Shown piece by piece: positions 8,083-17,464 of a DNA stretch of 64,000 bases. Under the pieces are notes generated by a model. The model saw nothing but the letters and a program-made list of their open reading frames with translations. It made no database searches and was not told the DNA's origin. The DNA lies in NCBI GenBank assembly GCA_011391085.1, contig JAABRD010000014.1, forward strand, positions 1 through 64,000, read 5' to 3'. The position numbers and the translations under genes were made by a program. Each line of letters opens with the position of its first letter. The first letter of the stretch is position 1. Source of the stretch: Thiotrichaceae bacterium (GTDB lineage: Bacteria > Pseudomonadota > Gammaproteobacteria > Beggiatoales > Beggiatoaceae).

Positions 8083-11000
8083 ATGTCCAAACCAAATTCA
8101 AACAAAGGTGAATTACTTAAACGACTGACTCAATTATTAAGACGCAGTCTGGAACAAATTCCCGGAGTCGGGATGGTGGTAAAATTAGGCAATGATTGGC
8201 AAGCGGTGTGCGACCAAATGCGTCAAGAACAAGCACACTTGGCCTTGGCCGAACGGGTCGCGCAATTGGAAGAATTGGCCACCTTTACCCCAGTACAAGC
8301 CCGTGAAAAGGCACAAGCGGAAATGACTGAGGCGCGGCAACAGGGTCAGACCATTTCTCGTGAGTTAGAGGAAGCGGTGTTAGAGTTGGCTTCTTCCATT
8401 CCCGCCACCGTCCGTGAACGAACGCAAGCGACGTTGCGGCAAGCCCGTCGGCATGGGACGGCGATGCAAACGGTCTTACCCTTGGGAGAAGGTTTTACGG
8501 AGATGGAACAGAATGAATTTTATCGGTCCTTGTTGCCAGCCCGGCGTTCGCGGTTTCGGGAACATGACCCGGTGCCGCATGGGAATCCGCAATGGCGGTT
8601 GGTGCAGTTGATTGGCGCGGGCGGGTTTGGGGAGGTGTGGGAAGTGCGGCATCAACAATTGGATGACCGGTTTGCGGTGAAGTTTTGTCAAGAGAGTGTC
8701 AGTGCGATGGCGTTGAAACGGGAAGCCGAAGCGTTGTTCAGACTGCGGAAAGATTTGCCGAAGCATCCTAATATTGTGCGCTTGGAGGATTTGCAATTAG
8801 ACCAGGAACCGTATTGGTTGGCCTTTGAGTATGTCCGGGGCGGGACGTTAGAGGCGTTGATGCGGGCCAAAACGTTTACGTGGAATGAGGCACTGGTGTT
8901 GTTTTTGCCGTTGTTGGAAGGGATGAGTGCGGTGCATAGTCAGGGGATTATTCATCGGGACTTAAAGCCCGCGAATATTTTGTTGACGGCGGAGGGGGTG
9001 CCCAAAATTGCCGATTTTGGGATTGGGAAAGTGACGGCGGAACAGGAGGTGAAATTGACCCAAACTCGTCTGTCTCCGTTTACTTCATTGGGTTTTGGGA
9101 CCCCAGGTTGTATCTCGCCCGAACAAGAGGACGGGCAACCGGCGCATCCGGCGGATGATACTTATTCGTTGGCAGTGATATTGTGGCAATTGTTGCATCA
9201 TACCTTGAAACCACCGCGTTATCTGCGGGCGAGTTTGGAGGATTTGGAGATACCTTCAGAGGCCAAATTGTTAATTCTGGAGTGTTTAGAACTGCCGCGG
9301 CAGAAACGTCCACAGTCGGCGGGGGAGTTGTTACAACGGTTACAGCCGTTGGTGCCTGAAGAGGAACAGCAACGGGTGCAAGGGGAGGTGCAGACTTTGC
9401 AACAGGAGTTACAGGAATTGGAGAGTCGTTTGCAAACGGCGGTGTCTCAGAAGGCGGCGGCGCGGCAGCGGGAGTTGGAACAGCAGAAATTGCGTAAGCA
9501 ACAGGAGTTGGCGCAGAGGCAACAGCAGGCTAAGGATTGGTCCCGGCGGGCGGGTTATGAGGAGGCGTTGGTGCAGGATAAGGAGGCCCGTGCGCAGTTA
9601 GAAGCAGCAGCGGCGGGGCGGTTGGCGAAGTTACGTCAGCAAGTGGAGGAGAAACGGCGGGCGGTGCAACAGGTGGAGTCGCATCAATTGCAACCTGCCA
9701 GAGAGGAATTGGTTAGGGTTGAGAAAAGTTTGGCCGAGATTGAGGGTCAATATGTGCAGGAGAAACAGACGCAACAAGGGCAGTTAGAACAGTCGTTACG
9801 GCAAGCCTTGGCAGAGTTGGGCGAGTTTCAGCCCGCGCCACGGGACCGGTTTGAGTTTGAACAGGAATATCAAGACCGCCTGGCACGGGAGAAAGCGGAA
9901 TATGATACGCAACGGACTCGGTTGGTCGCTTTTTGGCAACAAGCGTTACAGGAGATGGAGAAGACGTTAGCCGCGTCTCATCAGCAAACGGTGGCCACAT
10001 TACAGCAACAACAGGCGACTTTACTGGCCTTGCAATTTGAGATTCCACCGGCCCAGTTGTCTTTGCAATTGGTGGATTATGATGTGAATACGCAACAGTT
10101 GCCGATAGTGCTGGTGGCGCGGGGGATTTTGCCGTTGCAAATTATTCAAGTGAATGCTACTTTGTCGATTGCGCGTGACCCGGCCAAAGAGTGTTGGCAA
10201 CATGCGGAGTTGTTATTGCCTTATTTGATATTGAGGCTGGAACAGGGCGGGCAGTTAGCTGTGATAATGGCTGGCTTTGAAACACCTGAAAGTCAGCGTT
10301 ATACTGTCGATGAGGCAACCTTGGTGGTTTTGGAGGATAAGGAAGAAATAGCGCGAGAACAACAAAAACGTCGGGAGGCTGAAGAACAGAAACGTCGGGA
10401 GGCTGAAGAACAGAAACGTGAAGCCGAAGAACGTAAACGTCGGGAGGCCGAAGCCGAGGAAAACCGTAAAGGCCAACTCTTCACCTTTGAAACCGTTCTC
10501 GTGGACCGTCGTGGCCAAATCATCAAACGTGACTCTCGTCAAGCCCGTCAAGTTGCAATCGACTTGGGTAAAGGTGTAAAATTAGAAATGGTGCATATTC
10601 CAGCGGGCACGTTTCTGATGGGGGCTACCCCGAATGAGGCTGGGGCATCTAGCGACGAGTACCCTCAACATCAAGTCACCCTGAAATCTTTCTGCATGGG
10701 CAAATATCCTGTCACGCAGGCGCAATGGCAAGCGCTTATGGATAATAATCCGTCGAGATTTAAAGGCGAAAATCGTCCAGTGGAAAATGTCTCTTGGCAA
10801 GATGCTAAGGCGTTTTGTGACCGCTTGTCACAACGCACGAGTCAGACGTTTCGCTTGCCCAGTGAAGCGGAATGGGAGTATGCTTGTCGGGCTGGAACTA
10901 CGACGCCGTTTTATGTTGGTGAGACGATTACGCCGGACTTGGTTAACTATGATGGTAATCATCCTTATGGCGATGCCCCCAAGGGCAAATATCGTCAAGA

Positions 11001-11340
11001 AACGACTCCAGTGGGTAGTTTTCCTCCCAATGCGTTTGGTTTATACGATATGCACGGTAATGTCTGGGAGTGGTGTGAAGACGTTTGGCATGAGAATTAT
11101 GAGGGTGCGTCGACGGATGGAAGTGCTTGGGGAGTGAAGAAGGTTAAAAAGGAAGGGGGATTCTTGAGTAATTTGTTTGGGAATAGTGAGAAAGAAGAGA
11201 ATCGCCGCCTGCTGCGCGGCGGTTCGTGGGACGATAATGCCGTTTGGTGCCGTGCCGCGTATCGCAGCAAGTACACGCCAGATTCCCGCCACAATCTCAT
11301 TGGGTTGCGTGTCGTTCTGTGTGCTGTGTGGACTCTGTAA
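8083..11340 (+). CDS. Ser/Thr protein kinase with coiled coil and FGE-like variable domain (DGR target)
   Basis: A 1085-residue protein. Residues 1-165 are helical. The kinase domain (about 170-420) is complete: glycine loop IGAGGFGEVWEV, Lys in FAVKF, HRDLKPANIL, DFG. Residues about 425-650 are a long Gln/Glu/Arg-rich coiled coil, with a second charged repeat (RREAEEQK) near 765-800. Residues about 834-1085 are a formylglycine-generating-enzyme-like C-type lectin fold (IPAGTFLMG, PVTQAQWQAL, RLPSEAEWEYACRAG, GNVWEWCED, RLLRGGSW). The catalytic-type GGSxxC cysteine is missing, so a binding role is more likely than sulfatase maturation. The last 43 codons form a variable region. ATG 8083 is chosen because it aligns with the start of the paralogue at 24349-26556; codons upstream are repeat sequence. 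Confidence 0.92.
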   Translation: MSKPNSNKGELLKRLTQLLRRSLEQIPGVGMVVKLGNDWQAVCDQMRQEQAHLALAERVAQLEELATFTPVQAREKAQAEMTEARQQGQTISRELEEAVLELASSIPATVRERTQATLRQARRHGTAMQTVLPLGEGFTEMEQNEFYRSLLPARRSRFREHDPVPHGNPQWRLVQLIGAGGFGEVWEVRHQQLDDRFAVKFCQESVSAMALKREAEALFRLRKDLPKHPNIVRLEDLQLDQEPYWLAFEYVRGGTLEALMRAKTFTWNEALVLFLPLLEGMSAVHSQGIIHRDLKPANILLTAEGVPKIADFGIGKVTAEQEVKLTQTRLSPFTSLGFGTPGCISPEQEDGQPAHPADDTYSLAVILWQLLHHTLKPPRYLRASLEDLEIPSEAKLLILECLELPRQKRPQSAGELLQRLQPLVPEEEQQRVQGEVQTLQQELQELESRLQTAVSQKAAARQRELEQQKLRKQQELAQRQQQAKDWSRRAGYEEALVQDKEARAQLEAAAAGRLAKLRQQVEEKRRAVQQVESHQLQPAREELVRVEKSLAEIEGQYVQEKQTQQGQLEQSLRQALAELGEFQPAPRDRFEFEQEYQDRLAREKAEYDTQRTRLVAFWQQALQEMEKTLAASHQQTVATLQQQQATLLALQFEIPPAQLSLQLVDYDVNTQQLPIVLVARGILPLQIIQVNATLSIARDPAKECWQHAELLLPYLILRLEQGGQLAVIMAGFETPESQRYTVDEATLVVLEDKEEIAREQQKRREAEEQKRREAEEQKREAEERKRREAEAEENRKGQLFTFETVLVDRRGQIIKRDSRQARQVAIDLGKGVKLEMVHIPAGTFLMGATPNEAGASSDEYPQHQVTLKSFCMGKYPVTQAQWQALMDNNPSRFKGENRPVENVSWQDAKAFCDRLSQRTSQTFRLPSEAEWEYACRAGTTTPFYVGETITPDLVNYDGNHPYGDAPKGKYRQETTPVGSFPPNAFGLYDMHGNVWEWCEDVWHENYEGASTDGSAWGVKKVKKEGGFLSNLFGNSEKEENRRLLRGGSWDDNAVWCRAAYRSKYTPDSRHNLIGLRVVLCAVWTL
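11207..11340 (+). other. DGR variable region VR1
   Basis: The 3' end of the kinase/FGE gene. Compared with the copy at 24349-24482, it differs between about 11215 and 11340 only at 11234 (A/G), 11236 (A/C), 11266 (A/C), 11269 (A/C), 11282 (A/G), 11285 (C/A) and 11291 (A/T). Every difference has A in one copy, and the changed codons lie in the surface-loop positions diversified in other FGE-type DGR proteins. VR status is inferred from this pattern; no template repeat was found in the window. Confidence 0.8.
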
Positions 11341-11570
11341 CCCTTTTAGCTATAGACCTCTTGCCCTTTGCGCTGTTGCCTTTTGCGCTGTTGCCCTGTT
11401 AGAAACTGAGAAGGTGTTTGTTTAGGGGGTGTGGGTTTTAAAACGCCGCGAAGCGGCGCCTGGCGCGAAAAATTCAATATACATATAATATATATGTGTA
11501 TTAACTAATTTGGAGGAGTCCAAGACCTGTCTTGGACTCCGATGTGATGCAGTTTTTAGATAAATAATAC
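11341..11570. repeat. 3' tail shared with the second kinase locus, with hairpin
   Basis: Nearly identical, in inverted orientation, to 24121-24348, ending at GATAAATAAT in both. It contains a CTTTTGCGCTGTTGC repeat, a hairpin CGCCGC-GAA-GCGGCG at 11444-11458, an AT-rich palindrome (CATATAATATATATG) and a family F palindrome at about 11515-11540. The GC hairpin could be a terminator or a DGR target-recognition hairpin; neither is shown. No gene is seen. Confidence 0.85.
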
Positions 11571-11616
11571 TCAACTATCAAGTTTTTGGGTTTGCCTCCC
11601 TCCCAGCGGGGGGATT

Positions 11617-11835
11617 GAGGCAATGCCATTAAGTTAAGGAACTTTCTAGGAGTCTGAGGGTTCAGGACTGGCAGTCCTAGTCAATCCCTTAACTTAATGG
11701 CATGGAGGCATAAGCCGTAAGTCCGGTGATACGGTCATTGCGGCTTTAGCCGCTATCCACCAGCGAAAGCCTCAATGCCATTAAGTTAAGGGATTTATCT
11801 CGTTCCCACGCTGGCGCGTGGGAACGAGAAAACGA
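11617..11835. repeat. Family B/A mosaic plus GTTCCCACGC hairpin
   Basis: Three family B ends (near 11627, 11690 and 11777), family A-like fragments, and a hairpin with arms CTCGTTCCCACGC and GCGTGGGAACGAG (about 11802-11831). No gene is seen in the 563 bp between the kinase stop and 11904. Confidence 0.75.
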
Positions 11836-11903
11836 AAAAACTCACGCTTAGGTTTACACGTTCCTGAAATAGTCACTCCTCTACAACTTTTTAAGGAGAA
11901 CAT

Positions 11904-12122
11904 TTGATGATAACAACTCCCTTATTAGAAGAAAAAAACCGCGTTCAAAGAGAACTCGCCCAATCTGTGAACTACGATGTGGACCGCTATTTTGCACACG
12001 TTCATCAGTTGTTCAAGGAGATGCAAGTGCAATATGGTTTTACTCCTCAGTATGCCGATTTACCAGGGGGAACCTTGTCTTCTGGCGAGGCTGAGACTCG
12101 CTTCGGTTTGGTAAATAGATAA
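11904..12122 (+). CDS. Small hypothetical protein
   Basis: Encodes 72 residues starting MMITTPLLEEKNR. A strong AAGGAG motif about 10 nt upstream supports translation. The sequence is hydrophilic and mostly helical, with no signal or membrane segment and no family I recognise. It could be the N-terminal remnant of a longer protein, since an E element follows 38 bp after the stop. It precedes the UPF0175/DUF3368 toxin-antitoxin pair but is separated from it by that element. Confidence 0.5.
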   Translation: MMITTPLLEEKNRVQRELAQSVNYDVDRYFAHVHQLFKEMQVQYGFTPQYADLPGGTLSSGEAETRFGLVNR

Positions 12123-12159
12123 CACCATATTTGAGAATTTACAGAATGGGTTGGATTTT

Positions 12160-12283
12160 ATTCTGTTCATTCCCCCCCAGCCCCCCCGCACGCGGGGGGG
12201 AGTCATCCACGCTGCGGGGGGAGAGTCACCCCCCCGTGTACGGGGGGGCTGGGGGGGTATAAATGAGAAGGAATACTACTATA
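12160..12283. repeat. Family E element (C-run/G-run core)
   Basis: A core of C-runs and G-runs that can form long hairpins ends with AAGGAATACTACTATA. The left end is degenerate. It lies between 11904-12122 and the toxin-antitoxin pair. Confidence 0.8.
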
Positions 12284-12323
12284 TGTCTTGGACTCCAATA
12301 TTTAAAAATCAAGAGAAATCAAT

Positions 12324-12569
12324 ATGAACATCGTTATCCCTGAAGACCTTGTCTATGCCACCCGGCTGACAGAAACTGAATTATTACAAGAATTAGCCGT
12401 GGTGCTTTACCAAAAAGAAAAATTATCCATGGGTCAAGCCAGTAAAATGGCCAAAATGACGCAATTACAATTCCAAGGATTACTAGGCAGTCGTCAAATC
12501 AACGTCCATTATGATGTCCCCGAATTTACACAAGACTTGAAAACCTTGCAAGAGTTGGGACGGATATGA
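12324..12569 (+). CDS. UPF0175 family antitoxin
   Basis: An 81-residue UPF0175 protein (MNIVIPEDLVYATRLTETEL; helix-turn-helix-like LSMGQASKMAKMTQLQFQGL at about 35-54). UPF0175 proteins are usually encoded just upstream of DUF3368 PIN-like toxins and are taken as their antitoxins. Here the stop overlaps the start of the DUF3368 gene by 4 nt (ATGA), as expected for a coupled module. The pair looks intact, unlike most other toxin-antitoxin genes in this window. Confidence 0.88.
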   Translation: MNIVIPEDLVYATRLTETELLQELAVVLYQKEKLSMGQASKMAKMTQLQFQGLLGSRQINVHYDVPEFTQDLKTLQELGRI

Positions 12570-13051
12570 AAGTTGTCAGTAATACCTCACCACTCTTGAA
12601 TCTGGCCACCATTGGGCAATTAAACGTGTTGAGAGACCTCTATGGTCAAGTGATTTTGCCCCCTGCGGTTTACCATGAAATAGTGGTAGCTGGCGCAGGA
12701 CAACCGGGGGCCCAAGAGGTTGAAGCAAGTGATTGGCTTGACGTTCGACCCGTCAGTAACCAGTCCCTAGTCACAGCTTTGCAAGTAGATGTGGACATAG
12801 GCGAAGCCTCTGCGATGGTTCTGGCTTTGGAGTTGAAGGCCGATTTGTTGCTGTTAGATGAACGTAAAGGACGCTTAGTCGCTTCTCGTTTAGGTCTCAA
12901 AATGACAGGGGTGTTAGGAATTTTGATCGAAGCCAAACGTCACGGCCTAATTGCCGCGGTCAAACCCATTTTGGACGCCCTTATCGGGCAAGTTAGTTTT
13001 CGTGTCAGTTCACAGCTATATCAGGAAGTGTTAAAGATGGCTAAGGAATAG
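12566..13051 (+). CDS. DUF3368 PIN-like toxin
   Basis: A 161-residue DUF3368 protein. The PIN-type fold is suggested by the N-terminal VVSNTSPLLNLA (position of the first acidic/Asn residue), GEASAMVLALEL in the middle, and LLLDERKGRLVA at about 98-109. The predicted activity is RNA cleavage countered by the UPF0175 protein upstream. The family is often described as VapC-like; the target is unknown. The frame is complete and the 4-nt overlap indicates co-translation. Confidence 0.88.
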   Translation: MKVVSNTSPLLNLATIGQLNVLRDLYGQVILPPAVYHEIVVAGAGQPGAQEVEASDWLDVRPVSNQSLVTALQVDVDIGEASAMVLALELKADLLLLDERKGRLVASRLGLKMTGVLGILIEAKRHGLIAAVKPILDALIGQVSFRVSSQLYQEVLKMAKE

Positions 13052-13060
13052 GAGTAACGT

Positions 13061-13086
13061 GGAGTCCAAAACCTGTTTTGGACCCC
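13061..13086. repeat. Family F palindrome
   Basis: GGAGTCCAAAACC and GGTTTTGGACCCC arms, one of many copies of this palindrome in the window (for example about 14541, 26884, 45477, 56082). Confidence 0.85.
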
Positions 13087-13124
13087 AGTTAGAAATTTTG
13101 GTGGAGTTGCGTAAATCCTAAAAT

Positions 13125-13841
13125 ATGAAAAGACACGGACATTTGTGGCCAAGTATTATCGACTTTGCCAATTTACTCAAAGCGGCCCGCCAGGCGCAAA
13201 AAGGTAAACGCTATCGAGAGAACGTCTTGCAATTCAACTATCACTTAGAAGAGGAACTGTTACAGTTACAAGCCGAATTAGCTTCTCAAACGTATCGCCC
13301 AGGCCCCTACAAAACGTTTGAAATTGTGGAACCGAAACGACGGATGATTTCGGCAGCCCCTTATCGTGATAGAGTCGTGCATCATGCGTTATGTAACATC
13401 ATCATGCCGATTTTTGAGAGAACATTTATTGCCGATTCGTATGCCAATCGCGTTGGTTTTGGGACGCATCGGGCGTTACGTCGCTTTACCACATTTGCCA
13501 GGTCGAGTCGTTATGTCTTACAATGTGACGAGTGCGTAAATACTTTCCTAGCATTGACCACGCCATTTTGAAAACTCTCCTGCGGCGTAAAATCAAATGC
13601 ACTCAAACTCTTTGGTTAATTGACCTGATTATTGACCATAGCAATCCACAAGAACCTGTGCTAGAGTATTTTGCAGGCGATGATTTGTTGACCCCCCAGT
13701 CAACGTCGCCGCGGTTTGCCCGTTGGCAATTTGACCAGCCAGTTTTTTGCAAATGTCTATCTCAATAGCTTTGACCATTTTATCAAAGAACAATTGAAAA
13801 TTGTCAAATATGTGCGTTATGTGGACGATTTTGCCTTATTT
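13125..13841 (+). pseudogene. DGR-type reverse transcriptase, frameshifted and truncated
   Basis: Three consecutive frames together read as one reverse transcriptase. Fragment 1 (13125-13529) has the N-terminal helices, [19 protein letters not shown] and [19 protein letters not shown]. Fragment 2 (from 13532) has [12 protein letters not shown]. Fragment 3 (from 13701) has [19 protein letters not shown] and the catalytic YVRYVDDF. The LPVGNLTSQ version of motif 4 is typical of DGR enzymes. A 2-nt insertion (GA, 13530-13531) and a 1-nt insertion (T, about 13700) break the frame, and homology stops right after DDFALF at about 13841, so the thumb region is missing. It is almost certainly inactive. 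It lies 1.8 kb downstream of a likely DGR target gene. Confidence 0.88.
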
Positions 13842-13922
13842 GGGATTTGCGGAATCCGTGTCATCTGCGGGAATCTGCGGTTTAGACCGTGTAATTTAGC
13901 TCTAACAACGAGGAAATGAATT

Positions 13923-14141
13923 ATGCAAACACAAGTTGAATTAAATGATGAATTGGTAAAAACTGCCCTTAACTATGCCAAAGTCAATACCAACCAGGAA
14001 CTACTTACCCTCGCCTTAACCGAGTTTGTGGCAACTCACCAACGGTTAGATGTTCGAGAATTACTGGGTACCGTTAACCTCCGACCAGATTATGATTACA
14101 AACGGTTACGCACCGCAGGAGATGACTATGTTTCTAGTTGA
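13923..14141 (+). CDS. VapB-type antitoxin
   Basis: A 72-residue antitoxin (MQTQVELNDELVKTALNYAK), with a ribbon-helix-helix-like N-terminus and a C-terminal tail YKRLRTAGDDYVSS that would bind the toxin. It is preceded by GAGGAAATGAATT and overlaps the toxin start by 14 nt. The partner toxin is cut off after about 22-27 codons, so this is an antitoxin without a working toxin. A second copy, itself broken, is at 22655-22873. Confidence 0.8.
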   Translation: MQTQVELNDELVKTALNYAKVNTNQELLTLALTEFVATHQRLDVRELLGTVNLRPDYDYKRLRTAGDDYVSS

Positions 14142-14208
14142 CACTTCCGTTTGGATTGACTATTTTAATCAAACCCATACCCCCGCGACCGCGAAGTTTG
14201 AGGTACGC
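14128..14208 (+). pseudogene. VapC PIN toxin, N-terminal fragment
   Basis: Starts MFLVDTSVWIDYFNQTHTPA, the first strand and helix of a PIN ribonuclease including the first catalytic Asp. After about 27 codons the frame runs into a family A element at 14209. The rest of the toxin is gone. Confidence 0.85.
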
Positions 14209-14304
14209 TGGAGTGGAGGCTTTAGCCGGCCGGCGGTAGGCGCCCCGCAATTTGAGTGGGGGGGGTGATGCCTACGGCCGGCCGGCTAAAGCCTCCACTC
14301 CACC
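14209..14304. repeat. Family A element that ends the vapC fragment
   Basis: Arms GGAGTGGAGGCTTTAGCCGG and its complement enclose a partly symmetric core (GGTAGGCG/TGCCTAC). A family B end follows at about 14312-14330. Confidence 0.88.
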
Positions 14305-14330
14305 GGTATTTTCCTTAACTTAATGGCATT

Positions 14331-14606
14331 GCCCGTACACGGGGGGAGTGACCCCCCTGCGTGCGGGGGCAGGGGGGTACAAAGGCGCCATCATTCTTAT
14401 TGCGCACAGGGGGAGATCGTACAGGTTTAAATGAATATTACTATATCTTGCCGTGTGCAACGCGCCAGCGTTGCGGAAACGGGAGGCTGGCGCGTCCCCC
14501 GACGGCATTCTCCTGCTTTTGCGTGGGAACGAGAAACGAAAAAAGGAGTCCAAGACAGGTCTTGGACTCCAGTAATTTGGAGTCTAAAACAGGTTTTGGA
14601 CTCCAG
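14331..14606. repeat. Family E remnant and two family F palindromes
   Basis: A C-run/G-run core (14333-14380) is followed by remnants ending near 14448, then a GC-rich inverted segment, then two F palindromes (about 14541-14570 and 14578-14606). The open reading frames here are repeat sequence or antisense to nirS. Confidence 0.7.
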
Positions 14607-14615
14607 TGTCAATCT

Positions 14616-16379
<1,764 letters not shown>

Positions 16380-16505
16380 TTAGGGTTGTGGTGTTAGCCT
16401 GAAACTGGTGCCGCCCCCCTAAATAATTGTTTAGCGTAGCAGTCAGTTTCCATGCCATGTACAAGTGTACAGTGCCATAATCTCTTAGCTTTGTTGAATA
16501 GTACC

Positions 16506-16519
16506 TTGATATATGTCAA
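16506..16519 (-). promoter_or_regulatory. FNR/DNR-type operator upstream of nirS
   Basis: TTGATATATGTCAA matches the FNR/DNR consensus TTGAT-N4-ATCAA at 9 of 10 fixed positions. If centred at -41.5, the start of transcription falls near 16471, with a -10-like GATTAT (complement of 16478-16483) in the right place. The RNA leader would be about 115 nt. This fits induction under low oxygen or nitric oxide; the spacing is from the sequence, the regulation is inferred. Confidence 0.75.
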
Positions 16520-16557
16520 AAAGAATGAATAATAAATAATGAACACACCCATGCTAG

Positions 16558-16790
16558 ACTAGAGGCTTACGCCTCCATGCCATTAAGTTAAGGTAGGGTG
16601 GAGTGGAGGCTTACGCCACAATGCCATTAAGTTAATGCCATTAAGTTAAGGTACGGTGGAGTGGAGGCTTTAGCCGGCCAACGGTAGGCGACCCGCAATT
16701 TTAGGGAGGGGGTGATGCCTACGACCAGCTAAAGCCTCCACTCCACCTTAACTTAATGGCATTGCGGCTAAAGCCTCTAGTCCACCGCTA
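16558..16790. repeat. Family A/B mosaic between nirS and erpA
   Basis: Alternating A arms (AGGCTTACGCC and AGGCTTTAGCC) and B ends (ATGCCATTAAGTTAA, some duplicated side by side at about 16617-16640), closed by inverted A and B. No gene is seen. Confidence 0.8.
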
Positions 16791-16847
16791 TTTTAATTTT
16801 TTTCGATTATTATTCATTATTCATTATCCCTCATTGAATTTTTCCTG

Positions 16848-16876
16848 TTGAATTTTTTGGGCAAGTCCTATATTAT
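16848..16876 (+). promoter_or_regulatory. Probable sigma70 promoter of erpA
   Basis: TTGAAT (16848-16853), 17-bp spacer, TATTAT (16871-16876), about 50 bp before the erpA start. Called on sequence match only. Confidence 0.5.
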
Positions 16877-16928
16877 AGAAAACAGGTGTTCATTATTCAT
16901 TATTCACTATTCATTTTAAAGAAATTGT

Positions 16929-17273
16929 ATGCACGAAGAAACCCCCCCTTTGATGTTCACGGACAGCGCCGCCAAAAAGGTGCATGAATTAATTTTGGAA
17001 GAAGAAGACAATGACGGTCTGATGTTGCGGGTATTTGTACAAGGCGGCGGATGCTCTGGATTCCAATATGGTTTTACGTTTGACAAGAATCAAGAAGACG
17101 GCGATACCATTGTTGAAAAAGAGGGCGTGAAGTTGCTGATTGACCCCATGAGTTTCCAGTATTTGATGGGGGCAGAGATTGATTACACCGAAGGATTAGA
17201 TGGGTCCCATTTCGTCATTCGCAATCCGAATGCCATGACGACCTGCGGATGTGGATCGTCTTTTGCGGTTTGA
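16929..17273 (+). CDS. erpA: A-type iron-sulfur cluster insertion protein ErpA
   Basis: Carries and delivers Fe-S clusters to apoproteins. The 114-residue protein has the three conserved cysteines: Cys42 in [11 protein letters not shown] and Cys106/Cys108 in TTCGCGSSF. The N-terminus ([20 protein letters not shown]) and the acidic insert fit ErpA better than IscA. It stands alone, with a family E element directly after the stop. No irregularity is seen. Confidence 0.93.
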   Translation: MHEETPPLMFTDSAAKKVHELILEEEDNDGLMLRVFVQGGGCSGFQYGFTFDKNQEDGDTIVEKEGVKLLIDPMSFQYLMGAEIDYTEGLDGSHFVIRNPNAMTTCGCGSSFAV

Positions 17274-17277
17274 TTGC

Positions 17278-17390
17278 TATAGTAATATTCCTCATCACTT
17301 GTACCCCCCTGCCCCCCGCACGCGGGGGGGAGTCACTCCCCCCGTGTACGGGGGGCAGGGGGGGTACAAGTGAGAAGGAATACTACTATA
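17278..17390. repeat. Complete family E element
   Basis: Ends TATAGTAATATTCC and GGAATACTACTATA are inverted, flanking C-runs and G-runs (about 17304-17362). It begins four bases after the erpA stop and may serve as its transcription end. The bases on to 17464 hold an AGAAACTTAGTTTCTT palindrome. Confidence 0.88.
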
Positions 17391-17464
17391 CCTTACGCAA
17401 CCGCATGACAGAAACTTAGTTTCTTTGCGAGTGTCTTGATTCAAACACTAAAAAATGTGTGAAA

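Noticed and set aside
10585-11335. FGE-like domain as an active sulfatase-maturing enzyme
   Set aside because: The GGSxxC cysteine of true formylglycine-generating enzymes is absent in both copies, there is no export signal, and the end of the fold is hypervariable.
11904-12122. Small ORF as the DGR accessory protein Avd
   Set aside because: Sequence and length (72 residues) do not resemble the four-helix Avd family, and it lies on the far side of a toxin-antitoxin pair from the polymerase.
12160-12283. Family E hairpins as simple rho-independent terminators
   Set aside because: They occur upstream and downstream of genes, have inverted tips and lack a consistent T-run; some may end transcripts, but this is not what defines them.
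13842-13922. Sequence after the broken reverse transcriptase as the template repeat
   Set aside because: It has no similarity to VR1 or VR2; it is a short repeat with GGAATC and CTGCGG motifs.
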